A stretch of DNA of 64,000 nt, taken from NCBI GenBank assembly GCA_964652975.1, contig CAZZCN010000006.1:7334-71333 (forward strand), given 5' to 3'. The position numbers and the translations under genes were made by a program. The notes under the pieces are model-generated. The model was not told the origin of the DNA. It was given only the letters and a program-made list of their open reading frames with translations, and made no database searches. This document shows, one piece after another, positions 1 through 8,947 of the stretch (within the stretch, counting starts at the first letter, position 1; each line of letters opens with the position of its first letter). The DNA comes from CAZZCN01 sp964652975 (GTDB lineage: Bacteria; Bacillota; Clostridia; Saccharofermentanales; UBA5734).

Positions 1-298
1 TTATGCTCTTGCTGAATTTAACGCCTGAAGGTGATGTCAAAAGCCATTCGGTCGTGGTCGTGCCAGACTCGTTCTTAGTCGTGGCGGGCGAAAATTCCAA
101 CGTGCCTTCATTGTTTTTAATTGTTATTATAGAAATGTCTGTCTCGTTGACTGACAGCACAGGGGGGATGGAAGGCACAGGGGTTACATCTTTACTGCTG
201 CTGTCCCCATTGCCTTTGATGAGCGAGGAAACAACTAAAAGTGCAATCAGCACAATCAAGGCGGATGCGAATATTATTATTTTTCTCCATTGTCTCAT
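1..298 (-). CDS. DUF4340-type membrane-anchored protein, N-terminal part (runs off the window)
   Basis: The first 99 residues are visible and the gene continues past the left edge. It opens with a basic tip and one hydrophobic segment (about residues 7-26), then a Ser/Pro-rich linker and the start of a beta-rich extracytoplasmic region with a phrase resembling 'TIKNNEGTLEF'. This layout fits DUF4340 proteins, which usually sit next to GldG-family genes. The start ATG at 298 is preceded by a GGAGG at 305-309. It is the last gene of the GldA-GldF-GldG-type operon read from about 4.2 kb, though separated from the GldG gene by about 240 bases. The family call rests on context plus N-terminal layout because most of the domain is missing. 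Its role is unknown beyond being a presumed accessory of the exporter. Confidence 0.65.
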   Translation of the reverse strand, partial: MRQWRKIIIFASALIVLIALLVVSSLIKGNGDSSSKDVTPVPSIPPVLSVNETDISIITIKNNEGTLEFSPATTKNESGTTTTEWLLTSPSGVKFSKSI

Positions 299-403
299 TA
301 AAATCCTCCAATATCTCCACATAACGCAAAAGAAATAATTAGTATAAAATTTAGATTAGCGATAGCTTTTTATAAGCTAGTTTTATTTGGCATTTATCGG
401 TAT

Positions 404-474
404 TCGATCATATAGCGTTTTGAAATAGGTTAATAATATATGTTCTATCAAAACGCATTCGGCAAACTTTTTTC
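404..474 (-). repeat. Dispersed hairpin element, copy 1
   Basis: This lies between the GldG-type and DUF4340 genes. On the minus strand it reads AGTTTGCC, then ATGCGTTTTGATA, a short AT-rich loop, and ATTTCAAAACG followed by TATA. The arms GCGTTTTGA and TCAAAACGC pair into a hairpin (about 415-456). A diverged second copy with the same flanks and arms lies at about 27141-27207 on the plus strand. No U-run follows, so it is not a typical terminator. Confidence 0.6.
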
Positions 475-540
475 TTATTTCCAATAATAAAATATAAATA
501 CGTTTGCTATATGCATTCTTCAAAAACAACCTTATAAATA

Positions 541-2394
541 TTACAGGTTCTTTCTTCTTCTGTAAACAAATGTAGCAGCAAGCAATAACGCAAGCGGTAT
601 AAGGATTATACATACAATAGTTACTATCCAAAATGAGTTAGCATCGCCCTTTGTAAGCTTGTAAGATGGCAATTCCTTAGCTGTAATAAGCAAGTCGCTA
701 CCCTCTAAGTTGACAAGCCAGTTTAAAGAATAATAGAACGCATAGACATTGTAAACCTGTTGCCCAAAATTATTAAGCGTTGTATCGCTTATAAAGTCGG
801 TGGATCCAATTACGATAACCTTAGTCGATGTGGTGACATTTGTTCCGTCAATAGATCCGGAATTCTCTGATGCGAGACCAAGATCAGTAATGCCCGCTGT
901 TCCACTATTCTCTGGAACCCCGCCCTTTTCAATTACTCCCTCAGCACTTGTCTGGAATACAGGATTGACTTTTATATATTCCTTGGTGTTTTTTATCTCA
1001 TTGATAGCACGGACATTCTTGAGGAAAGTAGCTTTCTCAACTGCCTGTTCAGTCAGAAAACTAACAGGCGCATCGGCAAAAAAGCTGTATGGGTCATCAC
1101 TGTATCTTCTTGTTTTGTCACCTTCACGCACCCTGTCATTAGTGATCTCGATGTTATAATCCGCCAGCAGACTGTTAAGCACAGGGAATTTAGTTGTGCC
1201 GAATGCCGTAATAACTAACAGGGATTTACCTTTCTTAAGGAAGGTGTTGATCTGACCTACTCCTGTCTGGCTTATATCCGATGACGGTGATAGCATTATG
1301 AGCAATTCCGCATCGTCAGGAATTTTGGCCGAAGTAAGCATGTCAAAATCTTTTACTAGAAAATTATTATCCCGCAATATCGATGTCATTATTGTGTAAT
1401 TCGTCGTATAATCAAGCTCTCCTTGACCTTTGCTCATATAAACGACCGGTGTTTTCTTAGACGAAGTATATACAATTGCGCCGCTGAAAGCCTGCTCTGC
1501 TGTTACTCCGGTTACTTCCCGCTGATATGTCTGTTCATTCATTTGTGTCGAAAATAAATTATCTTTTATCAATACTTTTGACTTTTTATTAGCATCGCAC
1601 CTTACAACAAATGATCCTGCAGCGGGTTTTAATAATCCATCCGGGTCAAGCTGTGTGATAATTGATGGTGTCTTGACAGGATCTATGAATTGAACCTTAA
1701 GCTTACCCTTGGAATACTTAGTGTAATCGTCAAGCATTTTCTCAATATCAACAAGATCAGTATCTGTACCCTTCTCATAAAGGCCTACAATTTTGATATC
1801 TTTCTTCAAGCCACCTAGAAGCTCCTTGGTTACATCCCCGACAGAATAAAGATTGGTCTGCGTCCAGTCCCATTTAAGCTTGCCACCGATAAATGAATCA
1901 AAAACCAGATTGAAAATAATTACTATAGCAATGAAAAGTATGGCTGAGGATACAGATACAAGCTTCATGGATTTAAATCTCTTGTCAACCAGCCTTTTGA
2001 CCTTCTTGACTTTCGTCTTTTCTATGCCCGTCTTGGAGTCTCTATCCTTTTTGCCGGAAGAATTCCTGTTTTTCTTAAACATTCCAGCGCCCTTTGGAGC
2101 GTTATCATCTTCATCATCGTCTTCTTCGTCTTCGTCTTCGTCTTCGTCGTCGTCGTCATTTTCATCAGCGTCATTGCTTTCAAAAACATCTTTGTCACCG
2201 TCAACTTCTTCGGCTTCAATTTCACTCGTCTCAGAAATCTCGCTGCCATAGGGTTTAGAAGTATCAATATTGTCATCGGATTTTGTATTTTCTCCGCTTA
2301 ATTCTGCGCTTCCGGCGATTATTTCATTTTCGATGCCGTCATTAACAGAATCGTTGTCTGCCTTGTCTAATTCATTTCTATTATTATCATTCAC
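541..2394 (-). CDS. GldG-family ABC transporter auxiliary protein
   Basis: This is a 617-residue membrane protein of the GldG/ABC-auxiliary family, the extracytoplasmic partner of an ABC-2 exporter. It has a long cytoplasmic N-terminus with an almost pure Asp/Glu tract (residues about 78-98), then a Lys-rich stretch, a membrane helix at about 148-166, a large external domain and a second helix near the C-terminus (about 590-612) followed by basic residues. The start is a GTG at 2394, chosen because an AGGATGGTGA-like ribosome site lies just upstream; the nearby ATG is out of frame. It follows the permease gene by 68 bases in the same operon. The acidic leader is unusual for the family and is encoded by near-triplet repeats (about 2110-2160). 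The transported substrate cannot be told from sequence. Confidence 0.8.
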   Translation of the reverse strand: MNDNNRNELDKADNDSVNDGIENEIIAGSAELSGENTKSDDNIDTSKPYGSEISETSEIEAEEVDGDKDVFESNDADENDDDDEDEDEDEEDDDEDDNAPKGAGMFKKNRNSSGKKDRDSKTGIEKTKVKKVKRLVDKRFKSMKLVSVSSAILFIAIVIIFNLVFDSFIGGKLKWDWTQTNLYSVGDVTKELLGGLKKDIKIVGLYEKGTDTDLVDIEKMLDDYTKYSKGKLKVQFIDPVKTPSIITQLDPDGLLKPAAGSFVVRCDANKKSKVLIKDNLFSTQMNEQTYQREVTGVTAEQAFSGAIVYTSSKKTPVVYMSKGQGELDYTTNYTIMTSILRDNNFLVKDFDMLTSAKIPDDAELLIMLSPSSDISQTGVGQINTFLKKGKSLLVITAFGTTKFPVLNSLLADYNIEITNDRVREGDKTRRYSDDPYSFFADAPVSFLTEQAVEKATFLKNVRAINEIKNTKEYIKVNPVFQTSAEGVIEKGGVPENSGTAGITDLGLASENSGSIDGTNVTTSTKVIVIGSTDFISDTTLNNFGQQVYNVYAFYYSLNWLVNLEGSDLLITAKELPSYKLTKGDANSFWIVTIVCIILIPLALLLAATFVYRRRKNL

Positions 2395-2462
2395 TATACT
2401 GTCACCATCCTTATAATTATTAGTTTGTAAAATTGTGACCTGCTTTCAACAGATAAAAAGGT

Positions 2463-3251
2463 CTACTTTTGTGTCCATCTGCGCTTTTCGACAACCCTCA
2501 TTGTCATGAAAAGAAAAATAGCTATTATACTGGCAAAAAACACCAGCGGTGAAATTTCGAAAATTCCACTGCTGAAATTGTCAAGTCTCGTCAGAGGATT
2601 AGGCCACTTGATGAATGCTGTAACCGCCTTGGATACGGAATCAATCTGCAGGTCAGTAAGACCGAAAAAATTAATCTTGTCAACAAAAGTTGATACAACA
2701 GATCCCATAATAGATGCTAGACCATCGAGCAACAGCAGCATAAAAATAGCTGCAAAAGTTATAATTGCAGATATTACCTGGTTCTCAGTCAGCGATGATG
2801 CAAAAATTCCTATTGAAAGGTACGCAGCTCCAATTGATATGAATCCTATGTATGCACCAAGCGTCTTAGCGTCGATCGTACCGCCGAGTCCTAAAGTAAA
2901 AAGCAGATATACCAACGATGTAGATGTCATGACCAACAATAGCGAAAGCGATGCAAGATACTTGCCTAAGACAATCTCGAAAACAGTCGCCGGTGATGTA
3001 AGCAGCAATACCTCAGAACCGTTCTTGCGTTCTTCGGAAAAAGTTCGCATTGTTATCATCGGTACAACCACCATGAAAAGTATAGCCTGGATTGACAGCA
3101 AAACCATCCCCACGTCCGCATATTGGTATTGCAGATTAGAAACAAACAAAAATGCTGTAATCAAGGCAAAAAGCGCCAGTACTATATATCCTATCGGAGA
3201 TTTGAAATATGCAAAAAACTCTCTTTTAAAAATTGCATTTATACGTTTCAT
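2463..3251 (-). CDS. ABC-2 type permease (GldF-like)
   Basis: A 262-residue integral membrane protein with about six hydrophobic segments and no ATP site. The N-terminus resembles ABC-2 permeases of the GldF/NosY type: a short basic cytoplasmic start ('FKREFFAYFKSP'), a first helix, and a conserved 'RTFSEERKNGSEVLLLTSP' loop before the third segment. It begins directly after the stop of the ATPase gene, so the two are almost certainly translated together. It would form the membrane channel of an exporter with the ATPase before it and the GldG-type protein after it. In Bacteroidetes GldAFG supports gliding. In Clostridia the same set is widespread without gliding and its substrate is unknown. 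Confidence 0.85.
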   Translation of the reverse strand: MKRINAIFKREFFAYFKSPIGYIVLALFALITAFLFVSNLQYQYADVGMVLLSIQAILFMVVVPMITMRTFSEERKNGSEVLLLTSPATVFEIVLGKYLASLSLLLVMTSTSLVYLLFTLGLGGTIDAKTLGAYIGFISIGAAYLSIGIFASSLTENQVISAIITFAAIFMLLLLDGLASIMGSVVSTFVDKINFFGLTDLQIDSVSKAVTAFIKWPNPLTRLDNFSSGIFEISPLVFFASIIAIFLFMTMRVVEKRRWTQK

Positions 3252-4211
3252 CTATTTTGCCTCCATCTTGTCATATGATGCATTCGAAGTTACCTGCAGG
3301 AAAATATCCTCAAGCGTCGGATCCATTGACTTCATCTCGATAATCGGCCATGAATGTCTGGCCATCTCAAAAAATGTCTGCTTCCTGGTATCCGTTCCGG
3401 AATCATTCTCAACCGCAACAGTTGTAACTCCGTGCAGTCTTTCGCCTATTATGTCAGCCTTCTTGACTCCCGGAATCAAACGTATCTTCTGAAGGATATC
3501 CTTGGAAGGTCCTTCTGCAGATACTGAATACTTGGAAGTCTTTGAAAATTCCCTGGAAAGATTCTCTGTTGTATTGACAGCTGCTATAGCACCATTGGCA
3601 ATAATAACGACTCTGTCACATACTGCACTGACCTCAGGCAGGATATGGGAGCTCAGTATGACTGTGTGAGATTTGCCTAGTTGCTTGATCAGGTTACGTA
3701 TTTCTATGATTTGCTTGGGGTCAAGTCCTACTGTCGGCTCATCCAATACAAGAACCTCCGGATTACCTATAAGGGCTTGTGCTATACCAACACGCTGTTT
3801 GTAACCCTTAGAGAGATTCTTAATCAATCGGCCGGCAACATCTGTTATTCGCACCAGCTTCATAATCTCCGCAATGTGCTTAGCTCTTGAATCCTTCTCA
3901 ACTCCTTTTAGTTCACTGACAAATTTAAGATATTCCAATGCTGTCATGTCCATATAGAGAGGTGGATTCTCGGGAAGATATCCGATGCATTTCTTGGCAT
4001 TCTGTGGTTCGTCTACGATGTCGTATCCGTTGATTTTGACTGTTCCTGAAGTTGCCGACAGAAAACCTGTCAGAATATTCATAGTAGTGGATTTGCCGGC
4101 ACCGTTAGGTCCCAGAAAACCCAATATCTCGCCTTGGTTTACATCAAAGGATATGTTGTCCACAGCAAGATTCGGCCCGTAATATTTAGTCAGGTTACGA
4201 ATTTCTATCAT
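3252..4211 (-). CDS. ABC transporter ATP-binding protein (GldA-like)
   Basis: A 319-residue ATPase. The Walker A motif GPNGAGKST is at residues 34-42, the signature is LSKGYKQR, and the Walker B is VLVLDEP followed by TVGLDP. The region after about residue 220 is the C-terminal extension usual in ABC-2 exporter ATPases. The start ATG at 4211 follows a GGAGGGAAT ribosome site. It is the first gene of the operon ATPase-permease-GldG-DUF4340, with a good sigma-A-like promoter upstream. It would energise export or membrane remodelling by the adjoining permease. Confidence 0.9.
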   Translation of the reverse strand: MIEIRNLTKYYGPNLAVDNISFDVNQGEILGFLGPNGAGKSTTMNILTGFLSATSGTVKINGYDIVDEPQNAKKCIGYLPENPPLYMDMTALEYLKFVSELKGVEKDSRAKHIAEIMKLVRITDVAGRLIKNLSKGYKQRVGIAQALIGNPEVLVLDEPTVGLDPKQIIEIRNLIKQLGKSHTVILSSHILPEVSAVCDRVVIIANGAIAAVNTTENLSREFSKTSKYSVSAEGPSKDILQKIRLIPGVKKADIIGERLHGVTTVAVENDSGTDTRKQTFFEMARHSWPIIEMKSMDPTLEDIFLQVTSNASYDKMEAK

Positions 4212-4275
4212 TTAATTCCCTCCATTTTCGGATAATTTATCACGTATTTATTTATATTGGTTTTTTGACTTTTCT

Positions 4276-4304
4276 ATTATATCTTATTTCATCTTATGCT
4301 ACAA
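4276..4304 (-). promoter_or_regulatory. Sigma-A-like promoter of the GldA-type ABC operon
   Basis: On the minus strand TTGTAG (4304-4299) and TATAAT (4281-4276) are separated by exactly 17 bases. The predicted start would give a leader of about 60 bases before the ATPase gene. A perfect -10 and good spacing support it; no operator was recognised. Confidence 0.6.
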
Positions 4305-4339
4305 CAAGAGTTCACAATTGTTCGTATTTTATCAGCACT

Positions 4340-4382
4340 AAAAAAGCCGTCTTTTACAGTTTTACAACTGATTTGAGACAGC
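4340..4382 (-). terminator. Rho-independent terminator after the NlpC/P60 gene
   Basis: The minus strand has a two-part stem: GCTGTCT pairs with AGACGGC (one G-U), enclosing CAGTT-gtaa-AACTG, followed directly by TTTTTT. It lies about 30 bases after the NlpC/P60 stop and separates that gene from the ABC operon. Confidence 0.85.
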
Positions 4383-4413
4383 TCTTAAGATTTATAATGC
4401 AGAAAAAATAATT

Positions 4414-5424
4414 TTATTTCTTGATAAAACGATGGACAGAAATAAGTTTGTAACCCCATCTCTTATATTGATCGACACTTACCTTGCAAATACCATTACT
4501 AAGCGAGGCGTGCACCATTGTCCCGTTCCCAATGTATATTCCGACATGGCCTATTGAAGTGCCTCTTCTGCTGCCACTCCATGCTATAACATCACCCGGG
4601 GCAATCTGAGAATAGGGAATTTTAATCCCTGCACTTGCATATGAATATGAACTTCTCGGTGTTGAAATTCCATATCTGTTAAAAATAAATGTTGTAAGTC
4701 CAGTACAGTCAAATCCTTTACTGGGAGCTGATCCGCCGTATCTGTATCTAATACCGAGATATTTCAATGATTCTTTAGCAATGGATCCACCAAGAGTGTT
4801 TGCCTTTGCAGGGGTACTTGAATAAGCAGGCTTCTTTGCAGCAGGAGCCTTTGTAGGCTTAGGAGAAGGAGTAGGCATTGTATCGGCTACAAATTCCTTC
4901 TTCATGTAACCAATAGTTCCTTTATCGTCAACCACCCTGTCCCATTCCTTGCCAATTCCGGTTCTTAAAATGCTGTCGGCTAGCTTATATGTGTGAATTA
5001 TATCCGAATCTGTCGACGGAAGTTTTCTCATATTCAGTATGGTACTGCTTACAAATATCTCCGTATAATCATCTTCGAATGTCATGTCAGGAGGAACTTG
5101 AATACTCTGTGAAGATGATTCTTCAATAGCCGAGCCTAAAAGGAGGTCACTGTCACTCGTGATGTCACCTCTGTTCATAAGCTTGGATTCGTCTCGAACA
5201 TATTCAACAATGTCATAATTATCTGGATTAAAGTATGTATCGTCTCCCTCGGATGCTTGCATTGCGGTCATTGACTGCAACGAAATGTTCTCTTGGGTGA
5301 GACGTGTTTTCGCCGATAAGGGAGAGAAAGAGAACAATGGTGAGGCAAGAACCGCAACAATTATTGAAATAGATATATATAAAGATGTGTTTTTAATTAT
5401 TCGGGCTAACAGTATTTGCTTCAT
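4414..5424 (-). CDS. Secreted NlpC/P60 peptidoglycan hydrolase with SH3 domain
   Basis: A 336-residue exported protein. A signal peptide or signal anchor (residues about 8-38) is followed by an acidic linker, a bacterial SH3 domain (about 122-180) that usually binds peptidoglycan, a Pro/Thr/Ala linker (about 183-208) and a C-terminal NlpC/P60 domain. The catalytic Cys240 sits in GFDCTG, the His293 in GHVGIYIGNG, and the third polar residue is probably His305 (VHAS). All catalytic parts are present, so it should cleave cell-wall stem peptides as a D,L-endopeptidase. ATG 5424 follows a GGAGG six bases upstream. It appears to be a single-gene unit ended by a strong terminator. The exact bond cleaved is not shown by the sequence. 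Confidence 0.9.
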   Translation of the reverse strand: MKQILLARIIKNTSLYISISIIVAVLASPLFSFSPLSAKTRLTQENISLQSMTAMQASEGDDTYFNPDNYDIVEYVRDESKLMNRGDITSDSDLLLGSAIEESSSQSIQVPPDMTFEDDYTEIFVSSTILNMRKLPSTDSDIIHTYKLADSILRTGIGKEWDRVVDDKGTIGYMKKEFVADTMPTPSPKPTKAPAAKKPAYSSTPAKANTLGGSIAKESLKYLGIRYRYGGSAPSKGFDCTGLTTFIFNRYGISTPRSSYSYASAGIKIPYSQIAPGDVIAWSGSRRGTSIGHVGIYIGNGTMVHASLSNGICKVSVDQYKRWGYKLISVHRFIKK

Positions 5425-5628
5425 TAATCCTCCGTTGGCTAGTCAGCTTGATGTCAAAATATTCTGCCTTACTTTTGTGATTTTAAGTAAAACAATAATC
5501 ACATTTGGTTTGAATTTTACCATACTATTTCAGTCAAGTCAAATTTTTGCAATATGGTTACAAAAAGGTTACAAATATGACATACTGCTTTTACGACCCT
5601 TATACCCAAGCCCGCTGCACCCTTTCTA

Positions 5629-7002
5629 CTAACCCTGCTTAGCCCTTTCCATAGACTCAAGAGCCCTTGTTTCAGCCATTCTTAAAGATTTACGGAAGAC
5701 TACTATAACAACACCGCCTACGGCAAAAAGTATTATTATGCTAAAAATTCCATATGATGACCTTCCGGTAGATGTTTTAACAAAAGCATATAACGCAGGA
5801 CCTAGAACTGCGGCAAATTTACCGAATATATCAAAAAATCCGAAGAATTCATTTGACCGCTGAGGGGGGATAAGTTTGCCGAAGAAAGATCTGGAAAGGG
5901 CTTGTATTCCTCCCTGACAAGTCCCGACAAGTACGGCAAGAGCCCAGAAAATCTTCTGTGCCTGCGCAATTGTAAGAATCTCCTCCTCTATTCCATAACC
6001 CATTACAAAGCCAAGGATGCAAATAATGAAATAAATCAGAATGGCGATTGATATCATATTGATCGAACCAATTCTGCCCGCAAATTTGCTGAACCATATG
6101 GCACACGGAACCGCTACTATCTGCGTTACCAAAAGTGCAAGAATCATACCCGTTGTATCAAGTCCAAGCGATGCGCCGAACGCGGTTGCCATATGTATAA
6201 CCGAATTGACTCCGTCTATATAAAAGAAATAAGCGATTATAAAGGCAAACAGTGCCTTGTCGTGGAATATATGCTTCATTGTATTGACTATGTTTTGAAA
6301 GGTGGTTTTAATAAGTCTGGATGGCGGAAGCTCTACAAAATGAATTTGATGGACATTTCTCAAAATGGGTATGCTGAATATCCCCCACCACAGAACTGTC
6401 AATAAAACAGCGATTTTGACTGCCAGCACGCTGGCCGATGAGGAAATTTCGTCTTGCGACAATGTCTTGTCTATAAGTCCTATTGCAGGGAAAATCTTTT
6501 CACCAAACAAAACCAATGCTATTGACGCTATAAACGGGATGGTGCTTCCGCCTATATACCCCATGCTGAATCCCCAGGCTGACACCTTGTCCATCCTGTC
6601 GGCGGTGGTAACATCCGTAATAAACGAGTCATAGAAAAGATTTGCTCCGCTCCAGCCAAGATAAGAAACGGCGTATCCAACCAGCATCAATTTCCAGTCG
6701 CCGGCAAAAGCCATAACCGTTGTGAATGCAAGTCCCAACAAAAGGAATGCAGAAAACAATTTCTTCTTCATTCCTTTATAGTCGCCAATAGCTCCTATGA
6801 CCGGTGCCAGAATAGCCATTGTAAATGTAGCTGCCGAAGTCGCCCAGCCCCACCAGACATCGCCGGCAACACCGGCATTCTTGGCCACTGTGGCAAAATA
6901 GATCGGGAAAATAGCCGCCACAATAATTGTGGAATGTGCTGAATTCGCCCAGTCATAGAAAATCCAGCTTCTTTCGGGTTTGCTAAATCTGCGTTTTGTC
7001 AT
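5629..7002 (-). CDS. MFS transporter, UMF1/Atg22-like family
   Basis: A 457-residue membrane protein with about twelve hydrophobic segments. The N-terminus (SWIFYDWANSAHSTII) is characteristic of the UMF1/Atg22-like branch of the major facilitator superfamily, and the signature 'QGGIQALSRSFFGKLIP' near residue 365 matches it too. Bacterial members have no settled substrate; amino-acid or peptide-related efflux is inferred from the yeast vacuolar Atg22. The start ATG 7002 follows an AGGAGG. It appears to be monocistronic, with about 200 bases to the NlpC gene downstream and about 250 bases with hairpins upstream. Confidence 0.85.
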   Translation of the reverse strand: MTKRRFSKPERSWIFYDWANSAHSTIIVAAIFPIYFATVAKNAGVAGDVWWGWATSAATFTMAILAPVIGAIGDYKGMKKKLFSAFLLLGLAFTTVMAFAGDWKLMLVGYAVSYLGWSGANLFYDSFITDVTTADRMDKVSAWGFSMGYIGGSTIPFIASIALVLFGEKIFPAIGLIDKTLSQDEISSSASVLAVKIAVLLTVLWWGIFSIPILRNVHQIHFVELPPSRLIKTTFQNIVNTMKHIFHDKALFAFIIAYFFYIDGVNSVIHMATAFGASLGLDTTGMILALLVTQIVAVPCAIWFSKFAGRIGSINMISIAILIYFIICILGFVMGYGIEEEILTIAQAQKIFWALAVLVGTCQGGIQALSRSFFGKLIPPQRSNEFFGFFDIFGKFAAVLGPALYAFVKTSTGRSSYGIFSIIILFAVGGVVIVVFRKSLRMAETRALESMERAKQG

Positions 7003-7157
7003 ACCAACCTCCTGAAAATTCTATAAATGTAATGTATGATGTCATAATACAATAAGTTATATAAAATGAACTGAAAAGCCACGGAACACTGCCAAATGAT
7101 TTGCATTACAAACCATTACTAAATCTGCAAAACGTAAATTGGTTTGAAAAAATGCGT

Positions 7158-7266
7158 GACACCTATGGTGTCTGATATTGAAAAATCATGTGAAACCGCA
7201 GGTTTCTGACAGCTTATATGCTGTCAAATAATTTTTCCAGGTGTGAAAAACGTTAGTTTTTCACAC
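7158..7266 (-). repeat. Run of four short perfect hairpins after rhaB
   Basis: Four inverted repeats follow one another: GACACC-tat-GGTGTC (7158-7172), GAAACC-gca-GGTTTC (7192-7206), TGACAGC-6-GCTGTCA (7207-7226), and GTGTGAAAAA-6-TTTTTCACAC (7241-7266). The last includes the rhaB stop codon and the middle two abut. On the minus strand a T6 run lies five bases after the final hairpin, so the end may act as a terminator, but four stems in about 110 bases is more than termination needs. Confidence 0.7.
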
Positions 7267-8692
7267 TAATTGCCCTGATTTCAAAGCTGTTCTTGACCAC
7301 GGTACGGCAGTCATCCAGGGTTTTGATCTGTCCAAGACCTACCAGCTGCAACAGGAAATTACCGGCGGCAGAGCCTTCTATAGGTCCGCAAACTACAGGT
7401 ATTGAAAGCGCTTTGCATGTGAGCTCTGAAAGAAATTTGTCCTGTATTCCTCCACCGACCATATTCAGCTGATCAATTTTCTCGTTTATTACAATCTCCA
7501 GGCCTTTAACCGCTTTTGCGTACTCATTGACCAGCCCGTTGTATACCGCCAAGGCAAGGTCGCCGATTCCGTCAGGTCTGCCCTGTCCGCTTTCTTCGCA
7601 GAAGGCAGCTATTTCGTCAATCATTTTAAGCGGGTTGTTAAAACGCTGGTCGTTTGGATTGATAGAAAAAGTTCTGCCCGCTTTGTATGATTCGCGTGCT
7701 TTGTTCTCAATATCATCATAGCTTAATTTCTCGTATCGGTGAGTCCAGTCTTTCTTCAGGTTTTGCATCAGCCACAGGCCGTTGATGTTTTTGAGGAAAA
7801 TATTCTTATCAAAAGCACCGCCTTCATTGGTGAATCCTTCATCCATCGCTTCCTTCGTGCAAATCGGTTCATCTGTCTCAACTCCTAGAAGCGACCATGT
7901 TCCACAGCTTAAATACGCACATCGTTTGTCGGAATCCATAGGAACGGCTACAACAGCCGATGCAGTATCATGTGTGCATACCGCAATAACGGGAATAGCC
8001 TCAACTTCCAGTTCGGCCATTATGAAAGGACTCAGCACACCGTATATTTCACCTGGGAATATAATATCAGGGAACATTTCGCGGTTTAATCCAACAAGTC
8101 CAAGTATCTCATCATTGTAATCTTTCGTGAATGGGTCGACCATCCCCCCAGTGCCCGCGATTGTGTATTCATTAAACATTTTGCCTGTCAGAAGATATGC
8201 AAAAAAATCAGGCGTATACAGGAGCTTGTCCGTTAGATCAAGCAAGTCCGGACGAAGCATTTTCTCTGCATATACCTGGTAAATTGTATTGAATGTCTGC
8301 TTTGCAAGGCCAGTACGTCTGTACAATTCTGAAAATGGCGTTGTTCTCTCAAAGTCTTCTATCGCCGCCAAGGTTCTTGCGTCCCTGTAGTGAATGGGAT
8401 TAGTCAGAAGCGCTCCGTCTCTCCCAATAAGGGCGTAGTCTACACCCCAGGTATCAATTCCTATACTGTCGATAGTCCCGTATTTTTGTTTTGCTTTACG
8501 GATACCCACTTTCAGTTCGTGAAACAATCGCAGTGTATCCCAGTAAAAATAGCTTTCGGTCATGACCGGCTCATTTGCGAATCTGTGAATTTCGTCCAGA
8601 GACAGCTTCCCGTCCTCCCAGAGCGCAACCATGGCTCTTCCGCTTGATGCTCCGTAATCAAATGCCAGTAAAATCCTTTTGTCGTTACTCAT
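7253..8692 (-). CDS. rhaB: Rhamnulokinase
   Basis: A 479-residue FGGY-family sugar kinase. The N-terminal phosphate loop is 'AFDYGASSGRAM', the catalytic-base region is 'GIDTWGVDYALIG', and the C-terminal ATPase half has 'LNMVGGGIQDKFLSELTCKAL' with its conserved Gly-rich turn. The closest recognisable subfamily is rhamnulokinase, which phosphorylates L-rhamnulose after RhaA. No rhaA, rhaD or fucose genes are adjacent, so the gene stands alone here. The start ATG 8692 follows an AGGAGA. Upstream is a leader hairpin (8727-8777). It is relevant that a GH106-like (rhamnosidase-type) enzyme is encoded at 38.8-41.7 kb. Other FGGY kinases are possible, but the start of the protein and its length favour RhaB. 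Confidence 0.85.
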   Translation of the reverse strand: MSNDKRILLAFDYGASSGRAMVALWEDGKLSLDEIHRFANEPVMTESYFYWDTLRLFHELKVGIRKAKQKYGTIDSIGIDTWGVDYALIGRDGALLTNPIHYRDARTLAAIEDFERTTPFSELYRRTGLAKQTFNTIYQVYAEKMLRPDLLDLTDKLLYTPDFFAYLLTGKMFNEYTIAGTGGMVDPFTKDYNDEILGLVGLNREMFPDIIFPGEIYGVLSPFIMAELEVEAIPVIAVCTHDTASAVVAVPMDSDKRCAYLSCGTWSLLGVETDEPICTKEAMDEGFTNEGGAFDKNIFLKNINGLWLMQNLKKDWTHRYEKLSYDDIENKARESYKAGRTFSINPNDQRFNNPLKMIDEIAAFCEESGQGRPDGIGDLALAVYNGLVNEYAKAVKGLEIVINEKIDQLNMVGGGIQDKFLSELTCKALSIPVVCGPIEGSAAGNFLLQLVGLGQIKTLDDCRTVVKNSFEIRAISVKN

Positions 8693-8726
8693 TATCAGTT
8701 TCTCCTATAAACTATTAATTACTAAA

Positions 8727-8777
8727 GGATAAAATTGGCATTCCTTCAGTTTTCGCCTTGGTTTGTCGATTTTATCC
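8727..8777 (-). promoter_or_regulatory. Leader hairpin upstream of rhaB
   Basis: The arms GGATAAAAT (8727-8735) and ATTTTATCC (8769-8777) are perfectly complementary and enclose a smaller GGC/GCC pairing. It sits 35-85 bases before the rhaB start. It could be a structured leader, or two half-sites of a regulator. No known riboswitch was recognised. Confidence 0.4.
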
Positions 8778-8947
8778 ATTTATTGTTCAAAATTTTACTA
8801 ACTAATATCGTCTGTAATATCTTAATGTCCTTCTTGAAATAAGTGAAAATCGTAATAATATTATATTTCTGTTATTCTGATAAAATTACAATTCCTGATA
8901 AAATAATTATATTATTAAGAAATATCAAATTTACAATCTTTGTAAAA

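Noticed and set aside
1853..2251. Plus-strand frame with a poly-Ser run
   Set aside because: The poly-Ser is only the reverse reading of the acidic-tract codons in the GldG-type gene.
2506..3492. 328-codon frame opposite the GldF-type permease
   Set aside because: It crosses two real genes on the other strand and shows no membrane, signal or domain pattern of its own.
5476..5503. Inverted repeat TGTGATT/AATCACA upstream of the NlpC gene
   Set aside because: The arms are only 7 bases with a 14-base loop in AT-rich DNA, so chance is likely.
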